From NCBI GenBank assembly GCA_934454585.1, contig CAKSFP010000005.1, forward strand, positions 62,001-126,000: a stretch of DNA of 64,000 bases, given 5' to 3'. Within the stretch, counting starts at the first letter, position 1. Each line of letters begins with the position of its first letter. The position numbers and the translations under genes were made by a program. Below the pieces are notes generated by a model. The model saw only the letters and a program-made list of their open reading frames with translations, was not told where the DNA came from and did not search any database. The stretch is from an uncultured Clostridia bacterium (lineage in GTDB: Bacteria; Bacillota; Clostridia; UMGS1810). Below, piece after piece: positions 36,520 to 44,051 of the stretch.

Positions 36520-38643
36520 TTATTTTCTCCATATTTCCCTCAGTCTTTTCAAACGGCTGCGGAGCAACCCTAACCCTTTTTTACGCTCCGGCGGAATATG
36601 CGGTGAATTTTGCATAAAATACTCCTGAGAATCGAACGGCGACGGACTGTGCAACCTTGAATATGTGCCGTCCGACATCATCTCAGACGCTTTTGCCGTA
36701 TCGTGCAGCTGTGCCGACAAAATCCACTGCAATTGTTCGCGCAGGTGCCTGTCTTTTACCGGACAGGCTATCTCCACCCGTCGGTTAAGGTTGCGTGTCA
36801 TCAGGTCTGCTGATGATATATACATTTTCGCGTTGTCGCCCCTTCCGAATTGATATATCCTCGCGTGTTCCAGATACCGCCCGACGATGCTCGTTATGCT
36901 CACATTATCGGTATATCCCAGGATTTTCGGCAGAATGCAGCATATACCGCGGATAATCATATCCACTTTTACGCCCGCTTGTGACGCCTCGGCAATTTTG
37001 TCGATAACCTCGCGCTCGGTGACGGAGTTTGCCTTTATACAGATGTACCCGTCTTTGCCCAGAGCAATCTGGCGGTCCGCATTTTCGATAAACATCGATT
37101 TTATCCCGAACGGCGAAACGCAGAGTTCACCATACTTGCCGTCAAGATTGTTGACCGGCATGTTGCGGAAAAACTCCGCCGCATCCTCGCCGATTGCGGG
37201 GTCTGCCGTCATCAGGCTGAGGTCGGTGTACATGGTGTTTGTTTTTTCGTTGTAGTTTCCCGTGCCGATCTGGGTGATGTAGCTTGTGCGGTTGTGACTG
37301 CGGTAGGTTATGAGGCATATTTTGCTGTGGCACTTGAACCCCTCCGCACCGTATATGACCTGGCATCCGGCACTTTTGAGCATCTTTGACCATGCTAAAT
37401 TGTTCGATTCATCAAACCGCGCGCGCAGTTCCATAATCACAAGCACTTCTTTCCCGTTCTCGGCGGCACGGCACAGCGCCTGTGCGACTTTTGAAGTGGA
37501 CGCAAGGCGATAGATGGTTATCTTCACCGAGAGCACTTTGGGGTCGTCCGCAGCCTCGTTCAACAGGCGCAAAAAAGGCTCGGTTGAGTCATACGGATAA
37601 AACAGCAGCCTGTCCGCCTGCCACACCTGAGAAAAGACGGACAGGTCACGGCAAAAATCTCCCCGCCGTACCTCACGGTAGGGTTTGTACAGCAGTTTTG
37701 CCGCAACATTCTTCGGCAGAGCGTCTATGAGGGCAAACACATATCCCATATTAAGCGGGCATGGGTCGGTGAAGATTCTGTGAGTTCTCACACGCACGAC
37801 GGATGTCAGCTCGGAGAGGAAATCTTCCGAGATGTCAACACTCAGCTCCAGACGCACAATGCCCAGGTGATCGCGCTTTTTCAGCATTTTCTTCATATGG
37901 ACGCGCAAGTCCTCGTCATTATCGTCAAATTTTTCATCATCAAAATTTATGTCGGCATTGCGTGTCACGCATATGACGCAGCTTTCCTTTACGGCATATG
38001 CGCCGAAAAGCGACGGCAGTGCGCGCAGAAGAATGTTCTCGCAGCGGACATATCTTTTGCCGTCGGACAGCATCAGAAACGGCGGCAGGCTTTCCGGCAG
38101 CGGCACAATCCCGATTGCCCTGTGCCCTTTTTTGTCCTCAAGCAGTGCCGCAGCGTACAGATTTTTGTTAACAAGGTGGGGCACCGGGTGGTTTGGTCCT
38201 ATAAGTATCGGTGACAGAATGGGCAGCATTTCTGCCTTGAAAAAACGGTTGATTTGTTTCAGATCTGCGCCTTCGGCTTTGCCGGGCGGCACATCCTCGA
38301 TTCCGTTTCTTGTGAGTTCTTGCATGGTGACGGTGTACAGCCGTTTTTTCAGCTCGAGGAGGCCCGGCACGGTGTGATAAATGCGGCGCAGTTGTTCATC
38401 GGCGCTCCAACCTGTTTTGTTGTCCGTATCATCGGGAGTCGCGCACGATATGTCAAACAGACTCCCCACGCGCACCATAAAAAATTCGTCCAGGTTGGAT
38501 GAAAATATTGATATGAATTTGAATCTCTCAAGCGTCGGCATTGAGCTGTCGGCCGCTTCCTCAAGCACGCGGCGGTTAAATCTGAGCCAGCTCAGTTCTC
38601 TGTTTTGGGTGTAACGGTATTGCCGTTTAGAATTTTTTGACAC
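36520..38643 (-). CDS. ppk: Polyphosphate kinase 1
   Basis: PPK1 makes inorganic polyphosphate from ATP. The 707-aa protein has the N-terminal helical domain (YRYTQNRELSWLRFNRRVLEEA), then the phospholipase-D-like catalytic halves. The phosphorylated His is in GFKCHSKICLITYR (about residue 455) and the second His in RYLEHARIYQFGRG (about residue 611). The start is GTG 38643 with GGAGG seven bases upstream. The C-terminal residues are basic. Polyphosphate storage pairs logically with the phosphate symporter. It reads leftward against the heparinase-like gene. Confidence 0.97.
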   Translation of the reverse strand: MSKNSKRQYRYTQNRELSWLRFNRRVLEEAADSSMPTLERFKFISIFSSNLDEFFMVRVGSLFDISCATPDDTDNKTGWSADEQLRRIYHTVPGLLELKKRLYTVTMQELTRNGIEDVPPGKAEGADLKQINRFFKAEMLPILSPILIGPNHPVPHLVNKNLYAAALLEDKKGHRAIGIVPLPESLPPFLMLSDGKRYVRCENILLRALPSLFGAYAVKESCVICVTRNADINFDDEKFDDNDEDLRVHMKKMLKKRDHLGIVRLELSVDISEDFLSELTSVVRVRTHRIFTDPCPLNMGYVFALIDALPKNVAAKLLYKPYREVRRGDFCRDLSVFSQVWQADRLLFYPYDSTEPFLRLLNEAADDPKVLSVKITIYRLASTSKVAQALCRAAENGKEVLVIMELRARFDESNNLAWSKMLKSAGCQVIYGAEGFKCHSKICLITYRSHNRTSYITQIGTGNYNEKTNTMYTDLSLMTADPAIGEDAAEFFRNMPVNNLDGKYGELCVSPFGIKSMFIENADRQIALGKDGYICIKANSVTEREVIDKIAEASQAGVKVDMIIRGICCILPKILGYTDNVSITSIVGRYLEHARIYQFGRGDNAKMYISSADLMTRNLNRRVEIACPVKDRHLREQLQWILSAQLHDTAKASEMMSDGTYSRLHSPSPFDSQEYFMQNSPHIPPERKKGLGLLRSRLKRLREIWRK

Positions 38644-38734
38644 AAATATTCCTCCCTTACTCCGAATTTCCCCACAACAAGTTGCTGTGCCCGAAACAAG
38701 TGCATAATGTGCTACAAAATAAGAGTTCCGGGTA

Positions 38735-38911
38735 TCAGCGTGTGGATTCGTCCGGCACGCGAAAGAGTATGATTGCCTTGCACGAATCGGTGATGGAAAA
38801 TGTAATCGGATTCCAACCCAATCTCACTGTTTCGTTTATCTTGTTTTCAATTTCAGCCGCCATTTTCTTTGCTTTCGGCATACAGTCGGCAACAATTGTT
38901 TTGTAAATCAT
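38735..38911 (-). CDS. Small protein, 58 aa, DUF1737-like
   Basis: A frame of 58 codons on the minus strand beginning MIYKTIVADCMPKAKKMAAE and containing INETVRLGWNPITFSI, then an ILFRVP end. The motif (N-terminal MxYK, an amphipathic helix, GWxPxxx then a beta strand) resembles the DUF1737 family of small hypothetical proteins. The start ATG has GGGG about nine bases upstream. Codon use is ordinary. It lies 91 bases upstream of ppk in the same direction and could be cotranscribed. Too short for typical gene callers. Function unknown. Confidence 0.65.
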   Translation of the reverse strand: MIYKTIVADCMPKAKKMAAEIENKINETVRLGWNPITFSITDSCKAIILFRVPDESTR

Positions 38912-39059
38912 AAAAAAAATCCCCTTTTCTTTATATTCTTATCAATTTGTCGTATTTTATGATAAAACAAACATTGTAAAATCAAATACCGTCTTTGGGT
39001 GAGATTTGTGTGAATTTTTTGTGAAACCGCAAAAGCGATGCTGTTTGAGAGTCGTTTTT

Positions 39060-39116
39060 GAAAAAATAAAGGCATATATTTTCGTCGGCGGTTCTTTGCC
39101 GAGAAAATATATGCCT
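39060..39116 (-). terminator. Terminator after luxS (minus strand)
   Basis: A 14-base stem, AGGCATATATTTTC and its complement, around a loop with a further CGGC/GCCG pairing, followed on the minus strand by TTATTTTTT. It lies downstream of the luxS stop. Confidence 0.9.
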
Positions 39117-39149
39117 GAGACGCATTTTTGCCATTAAAAATCACATATT

Positions 39150-39614
39150 TTATTCCTTCATTTCCCTCAATCCTTCGCTCAGCACTTTTCGTGCATATTC
39201 CTTTGCCCTCTCGAGCGAATGGAGACGGAAGTTGCCGCACTGCACTTCATTTGCCGCCGGGATCTCCTGCGCCGTTACAACCTTTTCAAGCGCCTCTGTT
39301 ATCATCTCGGCAATGTCCGCCGCACTGCGCTTTCCCCACATTGTCATGTAAAATCCGGTGCGGCACCCCATGGGCGATATGTCGATTATCTCGTTTTCGT
39401 CATCCCTCAGGTATGTCGCAAGCAGGTGTTCAAGCGTGTGTATGCCGTCAGAGAGCATCTCTTCTTTGTTTGGCTGCATAAAGCGTATGTCATATTTCGT
39501 CACAGTGTCTCCGCATTTGCCGCGGAGCACGCTGCACACCCTCACAAACGGAGCTTTCAGTTTGGTGTGGTCAACGGTGAAGCTCTCTACTCTCTCGGAA
39601 TTTTTCTCATTCAT
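39150..39614 (-). CDS. luxS: S-ribosylhomocysteine lyase (AI-2 synthase)
   Basis: LuxS splits S-ribosylhomocysteine into homocysteine and DPD, the AI-2 precursor. The protein (154 aa) carries ESFTVDHTKLKAPFVRV, the zinc motif IHTLEHLLATYLRD (H-x-x-E-H), MGCRTGFYMTMWG, and the third zinc ligand Cys in VQCGNFRLHSLE. AAAGGA lies eight bases before the ATG. It has its own promoter (TTGACA-17-GATAAT) and a strong terminator, so it is a single-gene unit. No pfs or methionine gene is adjacent. Confidence 0.97.
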   Translation of the reverse strand: MNEKNSERVESFTVDHTKLKAPFVRVCSVLRGKCGDTVTKYDIRFMQPNKEEMLSDGIHTLEHLLATYLRDDENEIIDISPMGCRTGFYMTMWGKRSAADIAEMITEALEKVVTAQEIPAANEVQCGNFRLHSLERAKEYARKVLSEGLREMKE

Positions 39615-39654
39615 TTATATCATCCTTTCGCCAAAATCGTTATTTGCTTATTAT

Positions 39655-39683
39655 ATTATCCTATGCCACGGCAGATTTGTCAA
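39655..39683 (-). promoter_or_regulatory. Promoter of luxS
   Basis: On the minus strand, TTGACA (39683-39678), a 17-base spacer, GATAAT (39660-39655). A perfect 7-bp hairpin GAACGAC/GTCGTTC lies upstream at 39707-39726. Confidence 0.75.
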
Positions 39684-39898
39684 GCGGCGATAAGCTTTTT
39701 TCGGCGGAACGACACATAGGTCGTTCACTGCGGGGTGGCGAAAATTTCATCTGTATTTGTTGAGATAAATTATATTAAGGGATAATTGTATCTAAGGCGG
39801 TAGGGGGTCGACAGCCTCACCGACCCGAGCAAACAACCAACTCCGAGCAAATCAGCACTTGTTGCAATAAAAAATATAAATTTTTCTGTCGAAATCTA
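39684..39898. other. luxS-prmA divergent intergenic region
   Basis: Between the luxS and prmA promoters there is no open reading frame with a ribosome binding site. The region holds the GAACGAC/GTCGTTC hairpin (39707-39726) and a GGGTCG...CGACCC hairpin (about 39807-39829). The AT-rich end leads into the prmA promoter. Confidence 0.6.
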
Positions 39899-39927
39899 TT
39901 GAAATTTTTGTGCATATATAGTATGAT
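39899..39927 (+). promoter_or_regulatory. Promoter of prmA
   Basis: TTGAAA at 39899-39904, 17-base spacer, TATGAT at 39922-39927. The -10 ends only six bases before an in-frame ATG at 39934, which supports the downstream start at 39964. Confidence 0.75.
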
Positions 39928-39963
39928 ATAATTATGAATTTATTGATTACGGAAGTGAAACGA

Positions 39964-40929
39964 ATGGAATGGATCCGCGTGAGCATTTTTACAAACTCCA
40001 CGGGCATAGACCCTGTGTGCGCCGCTCTGTCGGACATCGGTCTCAACGATGTGCAGATTGAGGACGAGGCAGAGTTTGAGCAATTTCTCGAGGACAACAA
40101 AAAATACTGGGACTATGTGGACGATGAACTTCTTGAACAGAAAAAGGGCGAGACAAAAGTCATCGTGTATATAAAAAATGACGAAAATCTGAACGAAACA
40201 CTGTCTATGATAAACGGCGCCGTATCCGCACTCAAAGCCTCGGCGGACGATGATTTCGGCAGACTGGAGACCGAGACTGACGGCATAAACGAGCAGGACT
40301 GGGCGAACAATTGGAAAAAATACTTCAAACCGCTTGAGATAGGCAAGAAGATTCTCATTCAGCCGGAATGGGAGAAATATGACGGCAGCACGGACAGGAT
40401 AGTGTTCACCGTGAAACCCGGACTGACTTTTGGCACGGGTACTCACAACAGCACCAAATTGTGCATTGCCGAGCTTGAAGAGGCGATAACTCCCGGCTGC
40501 TCCATGATAGACATAGGCTGCGGCAGCGGCATACTCTCGGTGATATCGCTCATGCTGGGCGCAGGCAGCGCCACTGCGCTCGATATTGATCCGAATGCGG
40601 TTCATGTGGCATACGACAATGCGCGCCGCAACGGAGTTGACGAGAGCAAGTACCGCGTGTATTCCGGCGACATTATCACGGAAGGCGAACTTTTTGACAA
40701 GATAAACGACACAAAATATGATGTGGTGGCGGCAAACATTGTGGCAGATGTGATAATTGCCCTGTTGCCGACTGTGAAGAAGATAATCGCCCCGGGCGGA
40801 ACTTTCATCTGCTCCGGCATAATAAACGAGCGCCTGGGAGATGTTACGGATGCCATGGCGCGGGAGCATGTGACGGTTCACCACACCGATACCGACGGCG
40901 AATGGTCGGCGGTTGTGTGCAAATTCTAA
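39964..40929 (+). CDS. prmA: Ribosomal protein L11 methyltransferase
   Basis: PrmA trimethylates ribosomal protein L11. The 321-aa protein has the N-terminal substrate-recognition domain (MEWIRVSIFTN to WANNWKKYFKPLEIGKKILI) and a SAM-binding domain with PGLTFGTGTHNSTKLC, MIDIGCGSGILSVI (about residue 180) and VVAANIVADVIIALLP. I choose ATG 39964, with GGAAGTG eight bases upstream. rsmE follows after a 252-base leader with its own promoter; prmA-rsmE neighbourhood is typical of Firmicutes. Confidence 0.96.
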   Translation: MEWIRVSIFTNSTGIDPVCAALSDIGLNDVQIEDEAEFEQFLEDNKKYWDYVDDELLEQKKGETKVIVYIKNDENLNETLSMINGAVSALKASADDDFGRLETETDGINEQDWANNWKKYFKPLEIGKKILIQPEWEKYDGSTDRIVFTVKPGLTFGTGTHNSTKLCIAELEEAITPGCSMIDIGCGSGILSVISLMLGAGSATALDIDPNAVHVAYDNARRNGVDESKYRVYSGDIITEGELFDKINDTKYDVVAANIVADVIIALLPTVKKIIAPGGTFICSGIINERLGDVTDAMAREHVTVHHTDTDGEWSAVVCKF

Positions 40930-40976
40930 AATTTATCGGAATTTCATTGCGAAATGAACAAAATTTGTTTTAATAC

Positions 40977-41007
40977 TTGACGAACCCTATGGGTGTTGTG
41001 GTATACT
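40977..41007 (+). promoter_or_regulatory. Promoter of rsmE (extended -10)
   Basis: TTGACG at 40977-40982, a 19-base spacer, then TGGTATACT, an extended -10 with TATACT at 41002-41007. A long leader of about 170 bases follows, with two hairpins (41016-41043 and 41061-41083). Confidence 0.65.
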
Positions 41008-41015
41008 ATAGATTA

Positions 41016-41083
41016 GGCAATGCGTGTTCGAGTCTCGCTTGCCCAGCCCAAAGCGAAAGCTTCCCTTGCAAAATTGAAGGGAA
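41016..41083 (+). promoter_or_regulatory. Structured leader of rsmE
   Basis: Hairpin GGCAA-T-GCG...CGC-TTGCC at 41016-41043 and hairpin TTCCCTT...AAGGGAA at 41061-41083. The second may be a decayed MITE-like CTCCCTT/AAGGGAG remnant. No known riboswitch class is recognised; regulatory role is inference. Confidence 0.4.
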
Positions 41084-41181
41084 CACCATTTCACTGTGAG
41101 ATAGTAACCATATAAGAAAAAGACGGTTGATGGATTCAATAGCCGATAAATCAGACAAACCTTACGAAAGGAAGTTTTTTT

Positions 41182-41907
41182 GTGCCGAGATTTTTTGCGG
41201 ACAGAGAGTGTTTCTCAGACGGATTCGTCATAATAGAGGGCGACGATGTCAAGCATATATCAAAGGTGTTGCGCCTGCGCAAGGGTGATGTCATAACCGT
41301 GTGCGACAAATGCGGCATGGACAGCGAGTGTGTGATAGAGGAGATATCCTCGGCTCGGGTGATGGCACGCATTGTAAGCAGGAGCCGCAACAAGGCGGAG
41401 CCGAAAATAAAACTCACGGTGTATCAAGGGTTGCCAAAGGGCGACAAAATGGACTATATAGTGCAAAAATGTATTGAACTCGGTGCATCAAGAATTGTGC
41501 CGGTTATAACCAAGCGCACCTTATCGGTGCCGCGCGACTGTGCAAAGAAGTGCGAGCGCTGGCAGCGGATAGCCGCAGAGGCGGCAAAACAGTGCGGCAG
41601 AGGTGTGATTCCGCTCGTTGAGCCGGTTACGGAGTTTTGCACCGCGATAACCTCTATGAATACCGATGCGCTGAATATCATGCCCTATGAATGTGAGCAT
41701 GACTTCACACTGAAAAGAGCCGTGCGCGGCACGGATAAAAAAGAGATTAACATCATAATCGGCCCTGAGGGAGGGTTTGATGAGGCAGAAGTTGATGCGG
41801 CGAGGGAAAACGGGTTTGTATCCGTGACGCTCGGCTCACGGATACTTCGCACGGAGACTGCGTCACCGGCGGTTTGTGCGGCAATTATGTATGAGACTGA
41901 CAACTAA
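41182..41907 (+). CDS. rsmE: 16S rRNA (uracil1498-N3)-methyltransferase
   Basis: RsmE methylates U1498 of 16S rRNA and belongs to the SPOUT trefoil-knot family. The 241-aa protein starts MPRFFADRECF (GTG start, with GGAAG seven bases upstream). It shows GDDVKHISKVLRLRKGD, the knot IIIGPEGGFDEAEVDAA and LGSRILRTETASPAVCAAIMYE motifs. The small membrane protein gene follows 34 bases later and may be cotranscribed. Confidence 0.96.
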   Translation: MPRFFADRECFSDGFVIIEGDDVKHISKVLRLRKGDVITVCDKCGMDSECVIEEISSARVMARIVSRSRNKAEPKIKLTVYQGLPKGDKMDYIVQKCIELGASRIVPVITKRTLSVPRDCAKKCERWQRIAAEAAKQCGRGVIPLVEPVTEFCTAITSMNTDALNIMPYECEHDFTLKRAVRGTDKKEINIIIGPEGGFDEAEVDAARENGFVSVTLGSRILRTETASPAVCAAIMYETDN

Positions 41908-41941
41908 TCAATTTAATCGAAAAGATTGGGAGATATAGAAT

Positions 41942-42385
41942 ATGAAAAAAGAAATTAGAAACACATCCTATAACGATAGATCATATAAGCACGGCAACTA
42001 CATGATTGCCTCAACGACTCTGGGCATATGCACCCTTATGATACTCATGTTGCTCACCACGGCATTCAAGTCGTCGGTTAATTCGCTTATGACAGCAAGG
42101 ACTTTCTCGGCAATAATATCGGCGCTGTTTTTCATAGCGTGTGTTCTGCTCGCCGTGTTCTCGGCAAAGCGTGAGAGAGGACTTTGGGAATACTCGGCGT
42201 ATTCTCTTGTCATGTCGATGGGATTTTTGTCCCTGCTCGGTGTGCCGTTCTTTCTGCCGGCAACAACTTTTTTTGAGACTTTGTTCACCACAAAAAACGC
42301 GCAGGCAGGGATTTTGGTCACAAACATTATTTACCTTGCACTCACGCTGACATATCACACCGTGAAGTCAAAACCCGGGAAGTAG
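41942..42385 (+). CDS. Four-helix membrane protein of unknown function
   Basis: A 147-aa protein with hydrophobic segments around residues 20-42, 55-75, 87-105 and 120-140, separated by short charged loops. N-terminus is polar and basic (MKKEIRNTSYNDRSYKHGNY). No family motif is recognised; small polytopic proteins of this size are common in Clostridia. GGGAG lies upstream of the ATG. A strong terminator follows, so it ends the rsmE unit. Confidence 0.75.
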   Translation: MKKEIRNTSYNDRSYKHGNYMIASTTLGICTLMILMLLTTAFKSSVNSLMTARTFSAIISALFFIACVLLAVFSAKRERGLWEYSAYSLVMSMGFLSLLGVPFFLPATTFFETLFTTKNAQAGILVTNIIYLALTLTYHTVKSKPGK

Positions 42386-42410
42386 AATTTCACTGTTTTA
42401 TTAACAAATA

Positions 42411-42478
42411 AAAATGCACTGTGCAAAATGTTGACAATCAGCATTTTGCACAGTGCATTTGTTTTATTTTATTTTTTT
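42411..42478. terminator. Long-stem terminator, possibly bidirectional
   Basis: Stem AAATGCACTGTGCAAAATG (about 42412-42430) and its complement (42442-42460), 19 bp, with an 11-base loop. A plus-strand T-rich tract follows (TTTTATTTTATTTTTTT); the minus strand also has T-rich sequence beyond the stem. It lies between the convergent membrane protein gene and the 28-aa small gene and could end both. Confidence 0.9.
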
Positions 42479-42555
42479 CTTTTGCCTGCTCCGCCGCAGT
42501 ATAACCCCAAAGCTACGGTGAACGCAACTAAGATAAAAATTAACATCTCCTTCAT
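42469..42555 (-). CDS. Small membrane peptide, 28 aa
   Basis: A minus-strand frame of 28 codons starting MKEMLIFILVAFTVALGLYC and ending AGKRKK. It has one hydrophobic helix and a strongly basic tail, typical of single-span membrane peptides (toxin-, holin- or regulator-type). GAGGT lies five to six bases before the ATG. It is driven by an exact consensus promoter with a palindromic operator in between, and faces a divergent XRE regulator. The convergent terminator ends it. No family recognised. The strong promoter argues that it is real. Confidence 0.62.
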   Translation of the reverse strand: MKEMLIFILVAFTVALGLYCGGAGKRKK

Positions 42556-42571
42556 TACATACCTCACTGTC

Positions 42572-42588
42572 AGTTTGGTTACCAAACT
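42572..42588. promoter_or_regulatory. Palindromic operator next to the small gene
   Basis: AGTTTGGT-T-ACCAAACT, a perfect 17-base dyad starting 1 base after the -10 element on the minus strand. It is placed to block the promoter of the 28-aa gene. Confidence 0.65.
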
Positions 42589-42589
42589 C

Positions 42590-42618
42590 ATTATATCAAA
42601 TTCAATTATATATGTCAA
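42590..42618 (-). promoter_or_regulatory. Consensus sigma-A promoter of the small gene
   Basis: On the minus strand TTGACA (42618-42613), an exact 17-base spacer, TATAAT (42595-42590). Both hexamers are perfect consensus. Confidence 0.85.
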
Positions 42619-42629
42619 TCGTTTTTAAT

Positions 42630-42647
42630 GATATATTTGGATATATC
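42630..42647. promoter_or_regulatory. Dyad upstream of the XRE gene
   Basis: GATATAT-TTGG-ATATATC, an 18-base inverted repeat that overlaps the probable -35 of the XRE gene (TTGGAT, then TATAGT 16 bases on). It is a candidate operator, possibly for autoregulation. Confidence 0.5.
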
Positions 42648-42689
42648 GTCATAGCATATATAGTACAATTATATAAAGGATGATGAGAT

Positions 42690-43001
42690 ATGGAACATAA
42701 AGATTTCAGCCAAAGGCTGTCCGAACTGAGACTCAATAAGGGTGTATCGGCCCGTGACATGAGCCTGTCGATAGGGCAAAGCCCCAGCTACATTAATAAT
42801 ATAGAAACCGGGACGAGCTATCCGTCCATGACATTGTTTTTTTACATCTGCGACTATCTCGGAGTCACGCCGTCGGAGTTTTTTGATACCGATCTGCATA
42901 ACCCTCACAAGGCGTCGGAGCTTTTGAACGCCGCAAAAGGCCTAAGCGGCGAGCAGATGGGACATATCATTGCGCTTGCAAAGGATTTGAGGCGGCATTA
43001 G
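42690..43001 (+). CDS. XRE-family transcriptional regulator
   Basis: A 103-aa protein with an N-terminal HTH_3 domain (FSQRLSELRLNKGVSARDMSLSIGQSPSYINNIETGTSYPSMTLFFYICDYLGVTPSEFF, residues about 6-65). A short charged C-terminal helical region (ASELLNAAKGLSGEQMGHII) follows, probably for dimerisation. It is transcribed divergently from the 28-aa membrane peptide, with two palindromes between them. Regulation of the small gene or itself is likely but inferred. AAAGGATGATGAG gives the ribosome binding site. Confidence 0.92.
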   Translation: MEHKDFSQRLSELRLNKGVSARDMSLSIGQSPSYINNIETGTSYPSMTLFFYICDYLGVTPSEFFDTDLHNPHKASELLNAAKGLSGEQMGHIIALAKDLRRH

Positions 43002-43102
43002 GAATGCGGCGGGGATTTCGAAGTCAGATAAAACTATACCTTTGCATAATTTGCTTGTGGTGTAAGTTATGCATCAAAAAAATATTTTTTACTCACGAAA
43101 GA

Positions 43103-43131
43103 TTGACACGGGCGCCTCTTTTTGATAGAAT
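43103..43131 (+). promoter_or_regulatory. Promoter of coaX
   Basis: TTGACA at 43103-43108, 17-base spacer, TAGAAT at 43126-43131. Confidence 0.82.
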
Positions 43132-43155
43132 ATCATATGGAAACGGGGGATGCTC

Positions 43156-43920
43156 ATGATACTTGCAATAGACATCGGCAATACCAACACGGTAATCGGC
43201 GGATTCTCGGGAGATAAGCTCTGCTTTGAGGCGCGCATATCCACCGATGCCGTCAAGACCAAAGATGAATATGCCGCAAAACTTATCAGTGTGCTTGCGC
43301 TATACAATGTGGAGAAAACCGAAATAGACGGCGCCATCATAGCGTCCGTTGTGCCACCGCTCAATACGGCGGTAAAACAGGCGATTTATCAGGTGTACGG
43401 CGTCGAGCCGATAACCGTCGGTCCGGGAATTAAGACCGGTATTAACCTTTTGTGTGATGACCCGTCCACCGTTGGAGCGGATCTGATATGCGGATGTGTC
43501 GCCGCACACTATATATACGGCAGTCCTGCGCTCATCATAGACATGGGCACGGCAACGAAAATCATGATTACAAACCGTGACGGAGCTTTTTACGGTGCGT
43601 CCATAATACCGGGTGTCAACATAGGTCTGCGAGCCCTTGCCAGCGGAACAGCTCAGTTGCCGCAGATAAGTCTTGAGCCGCCGTCATCGGTCATAGGCAA
43701 AAACACTGTGGACTGCATGCTCTCCGGCGTGGTGTTCGGCAATGCTTCAATGATAGACGGCATGATAGACCGCTATGCGGAGGAATCGGGCGCGGATTTG
43801 AAGATCATCGCAACCGGCGGTCTGTCAGATACGATTATTCCGCTGTGCAGACACGATATCGTCACAGACAGAGATCTTGTGCTCAAAGGATTAAATATTT
43901 TGTACAAAAAGAACAAATAA
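43156..43920 (+). CDS. coaX: Type III pantothenate kinase
   Basis: CoaX phosphorylates pantothenate, the first step of CoA synthesis. The protein starts MILAIDIGNTNTVIGGF (phosphate-binding DIGNTN). It continues with VGPGIKTGINLLCDDPSTVGADLICGCVAA, LIIDMGTATKI, IIPGVNIGLRALASGTAQLPQI and ATGGLSDTIIP, matching the ASKHA-fold family. The start is ATG 43156, with GGGGG six bases upstream. The in-frame ATG at 43150 directly abuts that site and is unlikely. Length 254 aa is typical. A transporter gene follows after a 131-base leader. Confidence 0.97.
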   Translation: MILAIDIGNTNTVIGGFSGDKLCFEARISTDAVKTKDEYAAKLISVLALYNVEKTEIDGAIIASVVPPLNTAVKQAIYQVYGVEPITVGPGIKTGINLLCDDPSTVGADLICGCVAAHYIYGSPALIIDMGTATKIMITNRDGAFYGASIIPGVNIGLRALASGTAQLPQISLEPPSSVIGKNTVDCMLSGVVFGNASMIDGMIDRYAEESGADLKIIATGGLSDTIIPLCRHDIVTDRDLVLKGLNILYKKNK

Positions 43921-43929
43921 TAAAGTCAA

Positions 43930-44033
43930 CACCGTGCCGACGGGCGGAGACGAGTTTTTATGCTTGCTTCGACCTGTACAGACAAGCGGTGATGATTAAT
44001 AAAAAATGCGTTGTACCGCCATGCGCGGACGAC
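43930..44033 (+). promoter_or_regulatory. Structured leader between coaX and the ECF gene
   Basis: Nested complementary segments: CACCG (43930-43934) with CGGTG (43987-43991) enclosing a CCG/CGG and a CTTG/CAAG hairpin, resembling a three-way junction. A second hairpin, GTTGT-A-CCGC...GCGG-ACGAC, lies at 44010-44033, just before the AAGGAGG ribosome binding site. No named riboswitch class is recognised. A regulatory role is inference. Confidence 0.4.
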
Positions 44034-44051
44034 AGCAAGGAGGAATTGTTT

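Noticed and set aside
38637..38906. Plus-strand 89-codon open frame opposite the small gene
   Set aside because: No ribosome binding site, unlikely composition and no neighbour in that direction; the minus-strand 58-aa frame is better supported.
41010..41050. TTCGAGT within GCGTGTTCGAGTCTCGC, resembling a tRNA T-arm
   Set aside because: The stem does not pair properly, there is no matching acceptor or anticodon arm, and the sequence forms a leader hairpin of rsmE instead.
43930..44033. ACGG and ACGA loops resembling the guanidine-II (mini-ykkC) motif
   Set aside because: The two loops are about 90 bases apart and the stems do not match the consensus; the downstream gene is not an EmrE-type exporter.
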